Assembly (NCBI RefSeq): GCF_035593305.1
Contig: NZ_CP141615.1
Span: 1,240,001 to 1,304,000 of the forward strand
Length of the DNA stretch: 64,000 bases
Source: Limnochorda sp. L945t
Lineage (GTDB): Bacteria > Bacillota > Limnochordia > Limnochordales > Geochordaceae
Direction: 5' to 3'
Part shown: positions 24,546 to 33,054 of the stretch, in pieces
How the letters are laid out: the number at the start of each line of letters is the position of its first letter
Numbering within the stretch: the stretch's first letter is position 1
Made by a program: the position numbers and the translations under genes
Notes under the pieces: model-generated
Told to the model about the DNA's origin: nothing
Database searches by the model: none
Seen by the model: only the letters and a program-made list of their open reading frames with translations

Positions 24546-25843
24546 GGCGTCGCCACCACCCGCATGGGCACGCCTGCGTCCACGACCACCGGCAACCGGG
24601 AGACCTCCGAGACGACCTTCCGGACGGCCGAGTACGGAGCCTCGTGGGTGACGAAGACCAGGTCCACCGGCTCGCTTCCCCGCCCTTTCTGGATCACGGA
24701 CTCGATGCTGACGGCAAACTGCCCGAATACCGCCGCAATCGCCGCCAGCACCCCGGGCCTGTCCAGCACCTGCATCCGGATATAGAAGCGGCTCACCATG
24801 CTCCCGGGGTCGGTCGCCTCCACCCGCCGCCCGGCCGGGGGCACCAGGCCACCGTTGGGCTCCCGCACGCCAGCGCCCTTGCTGGCCACGTCCATCACGT
24901 CGCCCAGCACCGCAGCCGCCGTCGGATCCCCCCCTGCGCCCGGCCCGTAGAACATCAGCTCGCCGGCCGCTTCCGTCGAGAGCAGGATGGCGTTGTTGAC
25001 GCTCCGCACCTGGCTCAGGGGATGATGGCGCGCAAGCAAGGCCGGCCCCACCCACGCCTCGACCCGGCCGTCCTTCGACGAGGCCGAGGCCAGGAGCTTC
25101 ACGACCAGCCCCAGCTCCCTGGCGTACTGGATGTCGCGACCCTCGATGCCGTTCAACCCGGTGACGTGGATCGCCTCCGGCAAGAGCCATCCTCCGAAGG
25201 CGATCGACGCCAGCACTGCCAGCTTGTAGGCGGCGTCCCAGCCGGACAGGTCCGCCTGCGGGTCGGCTTCGGCGTAGCCCAACGAGCGGGCCCGCTCCAG
25301 AGCCTCGCCGAAGCCGGTCCCCGACTCTTCCATTTCGGTCAGGATGAAGTTGGTCGTGCCGTTGAGGATGCCGGCCAACCCCAGGATGCGGTCCGAGGCG
25401 AGCGATTCCCGGATGGGCCGGATGATGGGGATGGCGCCTCCCACCGCCGCCTCGAAGAGCAGGGGCACCCCGTGGTCGTGGGCCATCGCGAGCAACGTGG
25501 CGCCGTGACGGGCCATCACCAGCTTGTTGGCGGTCACCACGGGCTTCCCCAGGGCGAGGGCCCGGCGGATCGCGCTGAGGGCGGGCTCTTCCCCGCCCAT
25601 GACTTCGATGACGACCTGCACGTCGGCCTGTTCGACGAGCTCGACGGGATCGGTGTGAAGCCGGGCGCCCTCGGGCCATCCGGCTCTGGGCCTGGCTGCG
25701 TCACGCACGGCGATGCGGGCGAGCCGGATGGGATGCCCGGTGCGCCGGGCGATGTCGTCGGCACGACGCACGAGCGCCCGGGCCACGGCCTGACCCACCG
25801 TGCCGAAGCCGAGCATGCCGAGGTGCACCGCCGATCCGCTCAC
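24542..25843 (-). CDS. hom: Homoserine dehydrogenase
   Basis: A 433-residue enzyme that reduces aspartate semialdehyde to homoserine. The nucleotide-binding GFGTVG lies at residues 12-17, GILNGTTNFILTEME is the substrate-binding signature, and the last 80 residues form an ACT domain (YIRMQVLDRPGVLAAIA) for allosteric control, probably by threonine. It is the first gene of its operon, with a near-consensus promoter 47 bases upstream. Confidence 0.96.
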   Translation of the reverse strand: MSGSAVHLGMLGFGTVGQAVARALVRRADDIARRTGHPIRLARIAVRDAARPRAGWPEGARLHTDPVELVEQADVQVVIEVMGGEEPALSAIRRALALGKPVVTANKLVMARHGATLLAMAHDHGVPLLFEAAVGGAIPIIRPIRESLASDRILGLAGILNGTTNFILTEMEESGTGFGEALERARSLGYAEADPQADLSGWDAAYKLAVLASIAFGGWLLPEAIHVTGLNGIEGRDIQYARELGLVVKLLASASSKDGRVEAWVGPALLARHHPLSQVRSVNNAILLSTEAAGELMFYGPGAGGDPTAAAVLGDVMDVASKGAGVREPNGGLVPPAGRRVEATDPGSMVSRFYIRMQVLDRPGVLAAIAAVFGQFAVSIESVIQKGRGSEPVDLVFVTHEAPYSAVRKVVSEVSRLPVVVDAGVPMRVVATP

Positions 25844-25889
25844 GCCGCCACCGCCGTCCTCCCGCCAGGGCTTCGGATCTTTGGGCGCG

Positions 25890-25918
25890 ATTATAGATCG
25901 GCGGGATTTCCCTCACAA
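25890..25918 (-). promoter_or_regulatory. Promoter of the hom-thrC-thrB-lysC operon
   Basis: On the minus strand TTGTGA (25918-25913) and a perfect TATAAT (25895-25890) are separated by 17 bases. The leader would be only about 40 bases, too short for a riboswitch. Confidence 0.8.
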
Positions 25919-25930
25919 TGCGCGCCCGTG

Positions 25931-25966
25931 TAAAACTGGAAAGGGGCACCGCCTGCGCGGCGCCCC
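25931..25966 (-). terminator. Intrinsic terminator of hup
   Basis: Minus-strand hairpin GGGGCGCCGC / GCGGTGCCCC (25966-25957 and 25952-25943, with one G-U pair), loop GCAG, followed by TTTCCAGTTTTAC. It lies 30 bases after the hup stop. Confidence 0.75.
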
Positions 25967-25996
25967 CTGCTCATGCGGGTCCCGGCAAACGCGAGC

Positions 25997-26272
25997 TCAG
26001 CGAGCGACGGCGTCCTTGAGGGCCTTGCCGGCCTTGAACGCAGGCACCTGCCGGGCTCCGATCTGGATCTCGCGCCCGGTCTGCGGGTTGCGGCCTTTGC
26101 GAGCAGCGCGCTTGCGCACCTCGAAGCTGCCAAACCCTACGAGCTGCACCCTCTGTCCGCCCGCCAACGCCTCGGTGATGCTCTCGAAAACCGCGTCCAG
26201 CGCTCGCCCGGAATCCTTCTTGGTAAGACCCGTCTTGTCGGCGATCTTGTCAATGAGCTCCGCCTTGGTCAA
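25997..26272 (-). CDS. hup: DNA-binding protein HU
   Basis: A 91-residue histone-like protein that bends and compacts [23 protein letters not shown], then [21 protein letters not shown] (the DNA-binding arm) and a C-terminal [10 protein letters not shown] are diagnostic. It lies next to spoIVA exactly as hbs does in Bacillus subtilis. It has its own terminator downstream. Confidence 0.97.
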   Translation of the reverse strand: MTKAELIDKIADKTGLTKKDSGRALDAVFESITEALAGGQRVQLVGFGSFEVRKRAARKGRNPQTGREIQIGARQVPAFKAGKALKDAVAR

Positions 26273-26362
26273 TTTCCGTCATCTCCTCTCGGGTGATCCG
26301 CAAGGATCCCAACGGGTGCCCGGCTTGCCTACCCGTGGCACGCTGTGGCAGGCGCTAGCTTA

Positions 26363-26378
26363 TCCGTGCTCGCACGGA
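26363..26378. repeat. Palindrome upstream of hup
   Basis: TCCGTGC (26363-26369), TC, GCACGGA (26372-26378), about 90 bases before the hup start in a region without genes. It may be an operator; no protein can be assigned. Confidence 0.3.
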
Positions 26379-26506
26379 GCTATGCGACACACCCTTCAAC
26401 GGCTCACGTGCCGGCCTTTGCCGGACTGGAAATTACTCCGGTGCGCTGTTTCGCCGTTTTCGGCGATCCTCCTGCTGAAGACCGTCATGTCGGGCACAAA
26501 AGGGAC

Positions 26507-27985
26507 TTACAAAATAATACAGATGAGACCGCCACTTCCTTCGTTGACAATCCGTGTCAGTGTCTCCTGGAGCTTCTGCTGGGCGTTTTCTGGCAGCCGG
26601 TGCAGCTTGCTCTGGATCCCCTCCCGCACCAGCTCCTGCAAGGAGCGCCCGAGAAACTCCGACTGCCACAGCTTCTCCGGGCTCTCCTCGAACAGGCCCG
26701 ACAGGTAACGGGCGAACTCCTCGCCCTGCCGCTCCGTCCCCACGAAGGGGGTCACCTCCGTGGTCACGTCGGCCCTCACCATGTGGATGGTGGGGGCACT
26801 CGCCTTGAGCCGGATCCCGAAGCGGCTGCCCTGCCGCACGAGCTCGGGCTCCTGAAACGCAATTTCCTCGTTGCGCGGCACCACGACCCCGTACCCGACC
26901 GCCCGCACCTGGGCCAGCGCTTCGCTGATGTGATCGAACTCCTGCTTGGCCCGCACGAGGTCCTGCACCAGCCGGATGAGCTGGTGGTCCCCGTCGATCT
27001 CGGAACCCGTCAGCTCTTTCAGCACCTGGTAGAACAGGGACGGCCGGGTGCGCACCTCGGCTACCGCACACCCCGTACCGAGGTCCATACTGGCGAACTG
27101 GGCCGACTCCACCAGCTCGTGGCGGCCGATCTGGCCGATGGCTGTCTCCACGTCCCGCACCCGGTGCACCTGCTCGAGCTGCTGGCGAACGGCCTCCACC
27201 ATCTTGCGACGCACCCAGTGGTCGGCAGGGAGTTCCTCGATCCAGCGTGGCAGGCGCACGCCCACCTCCCGCACGGGGAACTCCCACAGCAGTTCCTGCA
27301 AGATGGCCAGGAGCCGGTCCTGGTCCATGTTGAGGGCGTCCACGGGGACGACCGGCACGCCGTAGCGCTCGCTCAACTGGGCCGCGAGCTGGCGGGTGGC
27401 GGGATCGTCGGGGTGGGTCGAGTTGAGGACGACGAGGTAGGGCTTGCCGAGTTCCTGCAGTTCCCGGACGACCCGTTCCTCGGCCGGCACGTACTCCTCC
27501 CGTGGGATGTCCGTGATGGATCCGTCGGTGACCACCACGAGCCCCACCGTGGAGTGCTCCGTGATGACCTTGCGGGTGCCGATCTCGGCCGCCTGCTCGA
27601 AGGGGATCTCCTCATCGAACCACGGGGTCCGCACCCTGCGGGGCTGCCCGTCCTCCTGGTAACCCAGGGCGCTCCTGACCGTGTAGCCCACGCAGTCGGC
27701 CAGGCGCACCCGCATCCGGATGGGTTCCTGGACGACGATCTCGATGGGCTCGTCGGGCACGAATCGCGGCTGGGTCGTCATGATGGTGCGCCCGGCGGCG
27801 CTCTGCGGCAACTGGTCCCGGGTGCGATCCCGCTGCTCGGGATCGTCGATGCGCGGGATGACCAGGAGGTCCATGAACCGGCGGATGAACGTCGATTTCC
27901 CGGTACGCACGGGGCCCACCACGCCGACGTAGACGCTGCCGCCGGTGCGCTCGGCCATGTCGCGGAAGACATCGAAGCGGTCCAT
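26507..27985 (-). CDS. spoIVA: Stage IV sporulation protein A, coat basement ATPase
   Basis: A 492-residue protein that polymerises around the forespore using ATP and anchors the spore coat. The Walker A loop GPVRTGKS (residues 24-31) and the neighbouring SpoIVA-specific TFIRRFMDLLVIP are present, and the C-terminus ends with GGLICIIL, the hydrophobic tail needed for membrane attachment. Length equals Bacillus SpoIVA (492 residues). A sigma-E-type promoter is visible upstream. It lies between hup and der as in B. subtilis, apart from missing gpsA and yphE/F homologues. Confidence 0.98.
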   Translation of the reverse strand: MDRFDVFRDMAERTGGSVYVGVVGPVRTGKSTFIRRFMDLLVIPRIDDPEQRDRTRDQLPQSAAGRTIMTTQPRFVPDEPIEIVVQEPIRMRVRLADCVGYTVRSALGYQEDGQPRRVRTPWFDEEIPFEQAAEIGTRKVITEHSTVGLVVVTDGSITDIPREEYVPAEERVVRELQELGKPYLVVLNSTHPDDPATRQLAAQLSERYGVPVVPVDALNMDQDRLLAILQELLWEFPVREVGVRLPRWIEELPADHWVRRKMVEAVRQQLEQVHRVRDVETAIGQIGRHELVESAQFASMDLGTGCAVAEVRTRPSLFYQVLKELTGSEIDGDHQLIRLVQDLVRAKQEFDHISEALAQVRAVGYGVVVPRNEEIAFQEPELVRQGSRFGIRLKASAPTIHMVRADVTTEVTPFVGTERQGEEFARYLSGLFEESPEKLWQSEFLGRSLQELVREGIQSKLHRLPENAQQKLQETLTRIVNEGSGGLICIIL

Positions 27986-28059
27986 GTTCCCAACGCCCCT
28001 CTGGCGATCGGGCCCTGGCGCGGTCGTCCGCCCGGCTCCGATCCGTAAACGGCTGGTAC

Positions 28060-28086
28060 ATGGTATGGGCCAGGCCGGTCAACTAT
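28060..28086 (-). promoter_or_regulatory. Candidate sigma-E promoter of spoIVA
   Basis: On the minus strand ATAGTT (28086-28081) and CATACCAT (28067-28060) are 13 bases apart, close to the mother-cell sigma-E pattern (ATATT-type -35, CATACAnT -10). spoIVA is a known sigma-E gene in Bacillus. The -35 overlaps the end of der. Confidence 0.55.
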
Positions 28087-29491
28087 GACCGGAAGCGGGC
28101 AGGGCCGGACGCCTTTTCGCAACGGGACGTACCGCCCAGCGAACGGGCGTGCCGGTGAGATCGATGCGGCTTCGCAGCTGGCGCTCGAGATAGCGTAAGT
28201 AGGCATCGTCGAGGCGGTCTGCCCCCTGCACGCTCAGGACCAGCGTGGGCGGGCGAGACGCCACCTGCCGCACGCCCGTGATGCGGACCGCGGCGCGCCC
28301 CGGCGAAGCCGGGGGCCGCAGGCGGACCGCTTCGTCGACGCAGCTCCGCACGATCTCGGGGTCGAGAGGGCGGGCGCGACGATCGGCAGCGGCCAGAGCC
28401 GATCGTAGGAGCTCTCTCACGCCCCACTGTTCCAGCGCCGAGATGAAGTGGACCGGAGCCCAGTCCAGGCGTCCCGCAGCGTGCCGGACCTCGGGGACGT
28501 AGCGCTCGACGCTCTGGTCGGGCCGGCCGATGCGGTCCCACTTGTTGACGGCCAGGACCACCGCGAGCCCGAGCTCGGCGGCCCGGCCGGCCAGACGCGC
28601 ATCCTGGAACGTGACGCCTTCGGTCGCGTCGATCAGGACGATGGCCACGTCGGAGCGGCTCATGGCCCGAAACGCGCGGGCCACGGCCAGCTGCTCCACG
28701 TCACGGGCTCCCGGGCGCGCCCGCTTGCGGATGCCGGCCGTATCGACCAGGGAGATCCGGCGGCCCTGCCACTCGAAATCAATGTCCACCGCGTCCCGGG
28801 TCGTGCCCGGGCGCTCGTCGACGGCCACCCGCTGCTGTCCCACGATGGCGTTGACCAGCGAAGACTTGCCCACGTTGGGCCGGCCCACGATGGCGATGCG
28901 GACCGGCGGCGGCCCGGCGGGCGAAGGAGCCGGTGCCTGCGCCGGCATCCGGGAACCCAGGAGGTCCAGGATACGATCCAGCAGCTCGCCTACGCCTCGG
29001 CCGCTGGCGGCCGACACGGGGACGCCCTCGCCCAGGCCCAGGGCGGCGAACTCGTGGATACCCGCTTCGTGCGCCGGAGCGTCGACCTTGTTGACCACGA
29101 GCAAAGAGGGTTTGCCCGATCGGCGCAGCCAGTTGGCCAGCTGGCGGTCGAGGGCCATGGCCCCGTCGCGCACGTCGACCACCAGAAGCAGAAGGGACGC
29201 CTCCTGCACCGCCGCCGACGCCTGCTGCCAGACGACTCCCTCCATTCCCTCGCGGGGAACGGCGTCGAGCAGGCCCCCGGTGTCCACCAGGACGAAACTG
29301 CGGCCGCGCCAGGTGACGGCGGCCTCCAGCCGGTCACGGGTGACCCCCGGCTGGGGGTGGACGATGGCGACCCGGCGCCGGACGAGCCGGTTGAAGAGCG
29401 TGGACTTGCCCACGTTGGGCCGCCCGACGATGGCGACTTTGGGCAAGGGGACCGCGGCGGCGTTTCCCTCGCCGGCCGGTTCGGCTCTCAA
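28079..29491 (-). CDS. der: Ribosome biogenesis GTPase Der (EngA)
   Basis: A 470-residue essential GTPase with two tandem G domains that acts in 50S subunit assembly. The first G1 loop is GRPNVGKST at residues 23-31 and the second is an identical GRPNVGKSS near residue 205; both have DTGGL/DTAGI and NKxD motifs. A KH-like domain forms the last 110 residues. The start is TTG 29491; no strong ribosome binding site is visible, so the first few residues are uncertain. Confidence 0.97.
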   Translation of the reverse strand: MRAEPAGEGNAAAVPLPKVAIVGRPNVGKSTLFNRLVRRRVAIVHPQPGVTRDRLEAAVTWRGRSFVLVDTGGLLDAVPREGMEGVVWQQASAAVQEASLLLLVVDVRDGAMALDRQLANWLRRSGKPSLLVVNKVDAPAHEAGIHEFAALGLGEGVPVSAASGRGVGELLDRILDLLGSRMPAQAPAPSPAGPPPVRIAIVGRPNVGKSSLVNAIVGQQRVAVDERPGTTRDAVDIDFEWQGRRISLVDTAGIRKRARPGARDVEQLAVARAFRAMSRSDVAIVLIDATEGVTFQDARLAGRAAELGLAVVLAVNKWDRIGRPDQSVERYVPEVRHAAGRLDWAPVHFISALEQWGVRELLRSALAAADRRARPLDPEIVRSCVDEAVRLRPPASPGRAAVRITGVRQVASRPPTLVLSVQGADRLDDAYLRYLERQLRSRIDLTGTPVRWAVRPVAKRRPALPASGHS

Positions 29492-29512
29492 GATGACGTG
29501 CCAACCTCGATC

Positions 29513-29995
29513 TCAACGCTCGGCCAACGGCCGCGCCCGGGAGTCGCAGCGAGCCTGCACCTCCCGGACCAGGGCCGCCAGCCTCGGATAAGCTCGCCTC
29601 GCTCCCCAGATTACCAGAGGTCTACCGAGGCTGACCAGACGCAACCGGCGGGAGAGGAAACCACCGATGCGCATCCACAGGTTGATGTAGGGGACCGTGT
29701 CGATGAGTAACAGCGGCGGCCACTCTTCCCGGCCGAGCGCGTAGCCGGCCAGCACCGCGCGGCATGCGAGGGCCCCGTGCGGGCCGTGTCCCATGACGTA
29801 GACCTCGTGCCCGTGGGCATCCTTGCCGACCGGCAGGAGCTCTCCCCAGTGGCTGGGAGGGGTCGTGTCGAAATAAGGAATCCGCGCAAGTGCGCGGCCG
29901 TCCGGAACGCGGTCGGCCGGAAGCAGCCCGGCGTGGATGGCCGCGGCCACCGGCGACGAATGAGCCCCTCCGAAGCAGTGGTAGACCACGCGCAA
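29513..29995 (-). CDS. DUF3189 family protein
   Basis: A 160-residue protein of a family limited to spore-forming Bacillota. The hallmark is near the N-terminus: VYHCFGGAHSSPVAAAIHAGLLP, a Cys-Phe-Gly-Gly-Ala-His-Ser loop that looks like a nucleotide or phosphate-binding turn, followed by IPYFDTT and VYVMGHG. TTG 29995 is chosen because GGGGGAGGC precedes it by 8 bases and the family begins there. Function is not known; the position in a sporulation cluster suggests a spore role. Confidence 0.75.
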   Translation of the reverse strand: MRVVYHCFGGAHSSPVAAAIHAGLLPADRVPDGRALARIPYFDTTPPSHWGELLPVGKDAHGHEVYVMGHGPHGALACRAVLAGYALGREEWPPLLLIDTVPYINLWMRIGGFLSRRLRLVSLGRPLVIWGARRAYPRLAALVREVQARCDSRARPLAER

Positions 29996-30045
29996 AAGGC
30001 TCTGCCTCCCCCAGAGCGCGACGCTGGCGAGGCCCGGCGGCGACT

Positions 30046-30246
30046 TCAGTGGCGCATGATGATCAGGGTGCCCGGGATGACCTCGTGCGCCGTCGCCAAT
30101 GCGCTGCGGCACAGGTACAGGGCGATGCGCTCGAGGTCGTCCCGGTCCCTGGCGTAGAACACCGGTGCTCCTGCCGGCCGGTACTCCCGGTCGGTGGTGA
30201 TCACCGCCAGCACCCACTCGCTGGCCCGGATCCGTACGTCACCCAC
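30046..30246 (-). CDS. Capping complex subunit for YIEGIA
   Basis: A 66-residue protein of the family named for its pairing with YIEGIA membrane proteins in sporulating bacteria. Visible is VLAVITTDREYRPAGAPVFYARDRDDLERIALYL, a small alpha/beta fold. GTG 30246 overlaps the end of the YIEGIA gene by 8 bases and follows GGAGG. Its partner is a polytopic protein, and together they are thought to act late in forespore development. The name comes from the family; the biochemistry is unknown. Confidence 0.7.
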   Translation of the reverse strand: MGDVRIRASEWVLAVITTDREYRPAGAPVFYARDRDDLERIALYLCRSALATAHEVIPGTLIIMRH

Positions 30247-31171
30247 GGCGATCGGCCTCCAGGTTGCGGGGCAGCATGGTGTCCTCCTCGCCGTACCCCA
30301 CCAGTTGCACGCTCGCTTCGAGCACCGGGACCTCCCGGATGGCCCGCACGATGGCACCCGTGTCCGCGATTTGCGGGATGATCACCAGCACTACCGCGTC
30401 CTGCTCGACGTGGCGCCTCGCGATGGGGGCGAACTCCGGTTCGTCGACGTCCATGCGTACCCCCACCCGTGCCACCACGTCGTGCAGGATGGCCTGGCGC
30501 TGGCCGGGATTGGCAAGGGTCGCGGCGGCCGCCCGGTCCCTCGGGCGCAACAGCATCGCCACGCCCTGCTTCTGGTAGATCTCCCGCGCGGGCGCCCGTC
30601 CGATGTTGAGCACGACGGCTCCCTCGACCGTCAGGAGCGGACCGTCGAAGGCGATTGCTGCCCGTTGCACCGTCGCGATGTCGCCGAGGCGAAGTCCCCG
30701 GGCGGTACGGGCCAGCGTCACCAGGGCGAGCGCCGTCACCAGGACGGCCCAAGCCGTGGCCCAGAGCGCGTGGGGCGGTCGCAGCACCGTGAGCACGCCG
30801 CTCACGATGAGAGCCACCAGCATCGCCACGTAGTTGCGGGCTTCGAAAACCCTCGCGATGCCCTCGATGTACGCCGCGCCCCGGCGCACGAGTTCCGTCT
30901 CTTCCAGGTTGGCCAGCGCCTCTCGCTCGATCTTGCGTACCTCACGAAACTGCGTCGCGGCCAGCCCCAAAAACGAGGCCGCCGCGAACTCCCGGGCTGC
31001 CAGCGCCGGCACGGCCAGGGCGCCCAGGAACGACGCGATGAGGCCCATGGAGAGGTGGATCGTATACCCCTGGGGGTAGCTCGGATACTGGCGGTAGTCG
31101 ACCTTCAGCGTATAGAAGCGCACCGCGGTGCCGGCCAGGGTCGCGATGACCACCTGCCAGGCCGGGCTCAT
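30239..31171 (-). CDS. YIEGIA family sporulation membrane protein
   Basis: A 310-residue protein with about five membrane helices in the first two thirds and a soluble C-terminal domain. The name-giving motif YIEGIA is at residues 101-106, in GAAYIEGIARVFEARNYVAML. In B. subtilis the homologue lies in the same cluster between the S1 protein gene and der. ATG 31171 overlaps the stop of the SpoIIP-like gene (ATGA), and the capping subunit gene follows with an 8-base overlap. Confidence 0.88.
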   Translation of the reverse strand: MSPAWQVVIATLAGTAVRFYTLKVDYRQYPSYPQGYTIHLSMGLIASFLGALAVPALAAREFAAASFLGLAATQFREVRKIEREALANLEETELVRRGAAYIEGIARVFEARNYVAMLVALIVSGVLTVLRPPHALWATAWAVLVTALALVTLARTARGLRLGDIATVQRAAIAFDGPLLTVEGAVVLNIGRAPAREIYQKQGVAMLLRPRDRAAAATLANPGQRQAILHDVVARVGVRMDVDEPEFAPIARRHVEQDAVVLVIIPQIADTGAIVRAIREVPVLEASVQLVGYGEEDTMLPRNLEADRRG

Positions 31172-32913
31172 GGTCCTTCTCGGTCCCCCGGCCCTCCCAC
31201 AGGCTGGCGCCGCCACCACGACCGGATCCGGGCCCGCAGTTCGTCGGCGCTGCCGGCATTGAGGGCCATGAACCCCAGCACGGCTACCACCGCCGCCACC
31301 GCCAGGATGGTGGCGCTGCGCCGCCCGCTCGCATCGACGCCCCGAGGCGCCGAGGGAAGTTGGCCGGGGCCGACCCCTGCCGCCCTCGGCAACACGGGGG
31401 CGAACAGGCGGGCCCCCTCCTCCGCCAGATCCAGCGGGTTGGTGTGGGCGCCGAACTCGAGCAGGATGGAACGCGGGGCCAGGTCCTGGTTGTAGTCGCC
31501 CTGGGCGATGAAGATGCCCTCGATCAGCCCGGGGCGGATCCGGTCGGCGACGGCCTTGATGTGGCGCGCCAGCGAGAGGTTGGCTTGCATGTTCTGGTTT
31601 TGCCGGCCCACCACCAGGCGGACCTTGGTTGCCGGGGTTCCTTGCACCGACGTTTGGTACACCTGCGGCGGCACCGCGTCGCGGTGGACGTCCACCAGGA
31701 GCGTGGGTCGTTGCTTCAGCAACTGCAAGGCGGTCCGCCGCGAACGGGTGTACGCCTGGCCGTCGTGGGGATTGTGGTTGTTGTGGGATACCACGACCCG
31801 GTAACCCTGCCGGCGGAGCTCGGCAGCCAGGGTCTCGCCCACCTTGTAGACGTCGCCCCACGGTTTGGAGGAGGTGCCGCTGGTCGGCACGTACGACTCG
31901 TCGCTGTGGGTGAAGTAGAGCGCCACGTCGGGCCCCCTGCCGCGCCGTGCGCCCGGCTGGCCCTGGGCCTGGGCCAGAGCGCTCTCGCTGACCTCCGGCA
32001 GCGTCTCGACACCGTCCGAGCGTACCATGGCCCGGTCACCCTCGATCCCCACCACCTTCCAGCGACGGTTGGACGCGTCAATGTACACGTCCCCCTTGCC
32101 GAGCAAGAGCGCCGTATAAGTCACGACGCGCCCGTCCGGGGCGACCAGGGTGAAGTACCGGCCGTCGGAGCGCTCCCCCCATGTCGCGGGCACCGGGCGC
32201 CGGGACACAGGGGCCGCGTCCGCGTGCCCGAGACCTCCCAGCAGGCCTGCCAGGACCACGAGCCCCGCGAAGGCGCCGACCGCTTTGGAGGAGGGCCCCG
32301 GGCCACCCGAAAGCCTCTCCCGGATCTCGCCCACGATCTCGGCCAGCCCGACGGCGATCAACCCGGCGAGGACGATCATGTCGAAGGCGCCGGCGCCGCC
32401 GATCATGACGGTGGCAGGCTGGCCCGTCCGGGCCATCCGCACCGCGTGAACCACGTCGGTCAGCAACAGCCCGAGCGTGCCCGAAATGAAGGAAGCCCGC
32501 CGGGAGCGACTACCTACCAGATAGCCGGTCACGCCGCCGACGATCCCGAACAGCCACACCGGGTCGAGGAAATCGCCCCGGCCGGGGTCGAAGTCCGTGA
32601 GAGACGAGATGGCCAGGACCGCCGCCGCGGTAATGACCGCGCCGACCAGGCTACGGACTCTCTCGACGGCGTGATCCGCCCGCACCAACAGGTATCCGGC
32701 CAGGATGAGCGGGATGACCGCCCCACCCACGTTGATGCTCACGCTCACGGGGGCACGCACGAGCGGGATATCGACGAAGCTACCCGCGATGATCAGGGCG
32801 ATGAAGATGAGCGCCTGCCCATCGGTGAGCCGCATGCGGTCCAGCACACGGTGGGCCAGGCCGAAGAAGATGAGGGCCGCGACCACGACCAGAGCGACGA
32901 GTCCGGCTGGCAT
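31168..32913 (-). CDS. DUF1614-SpoIIP fusion, membrane-bound sporulation peptidoglycan hydrolase
   Basis: A 581-residue fusion. Residues 1-230 form six or so membrane helices of the DUF1614 family (with an NVGGAVIPLILAGYLL segment typical of it). After a linker, residues 325-510 are a SpoIIP-type amidase/endopeptidase with predicted metal ligands and catalytic residues His336 (FTHSDESY), His410 (VDVHRDA) and Glu486 (LLEFGAHTN). A last membrane helix lies at 534-552. SpoIIP degrades septal peptidoglycan during engulfment. Bacillus SpoIIP has only one N-terminal anchor, so the fused polytopic domain is the unusual part. The frame is continuous with no sign of error. Confidence 0.85.
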   Translation of the reverse strand: MPAGLVALVVVAALIFFGLAHRVLDRMRLTDGQALIFIALIIAGSFVDIPLVRAPVSVSINVGGAVIPLILAGYLLVRADHAVERVRSLVGAVITAAAVLAISSLTDFDPGRGDFLDPVWLFGIVGGVTGYLVGSRSRRASFISGTLGLLLTDVVHAVRMARTGQPATVMIGGAGAFDMIVLAGLIAVGLAEIVGEIRERLSGGPGPSSKAVGAFAGLVVLAGLLGGLGHADAAPVSRRPVPATWGERSDGRYFTLVAPDGRVVTYTALLLGKGDVYIDASNRRWKVVGIEGDRAMVRSDGVETLPEVSESALAQAQGQPGARRGRGPDVALYFTHSDESYVPTSGTSSKPWGDVYKVGETLAAELRRQGYRVVVSHNNHNPHDGQAYTRSRRTALQLLKQRPTLLVDVHRDAVPPQVYQTSVQGTPATKVRLVVGRQNQNMQANLSLARHIKAVADRIRPGLIEGIFIAQGDYNQDLAPRSILLEFGAHTNPLDLAEEGARLFAPVLPRAAGVGPGQLPSAPRGVDASGRRSATILAVAAVVAVLGFMALNAGSADELRARIRSWWRRQPVGGPGDREGP

Positions 32914-32986
32914 GGCTCTCGTTCACGCACCTCTCCCACGCAGGCACGGTCCCCCACCTCCCCCTCGCGTATGCCGGCACCTGGTG

Positions 32987-33022
32987 CCAAAACGAGAAAG
33001 CCGGCCCACCACGGGCCGGCTT
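32987..33022 (-). terminator. Intrinsic terminator after the S1-domain gene
   Basis: Minus-strand hairpin AAGCCGGCCC / GGGCCGGCTT (33022-33013 and 33007-32998), loop GTGGT, followed by TCTCGTTTTGG. Confidence 0.8.
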
Positions 33023-33054
33023 GCCGACGTCCAGACGGAGTGAAGGGGGCAGTC

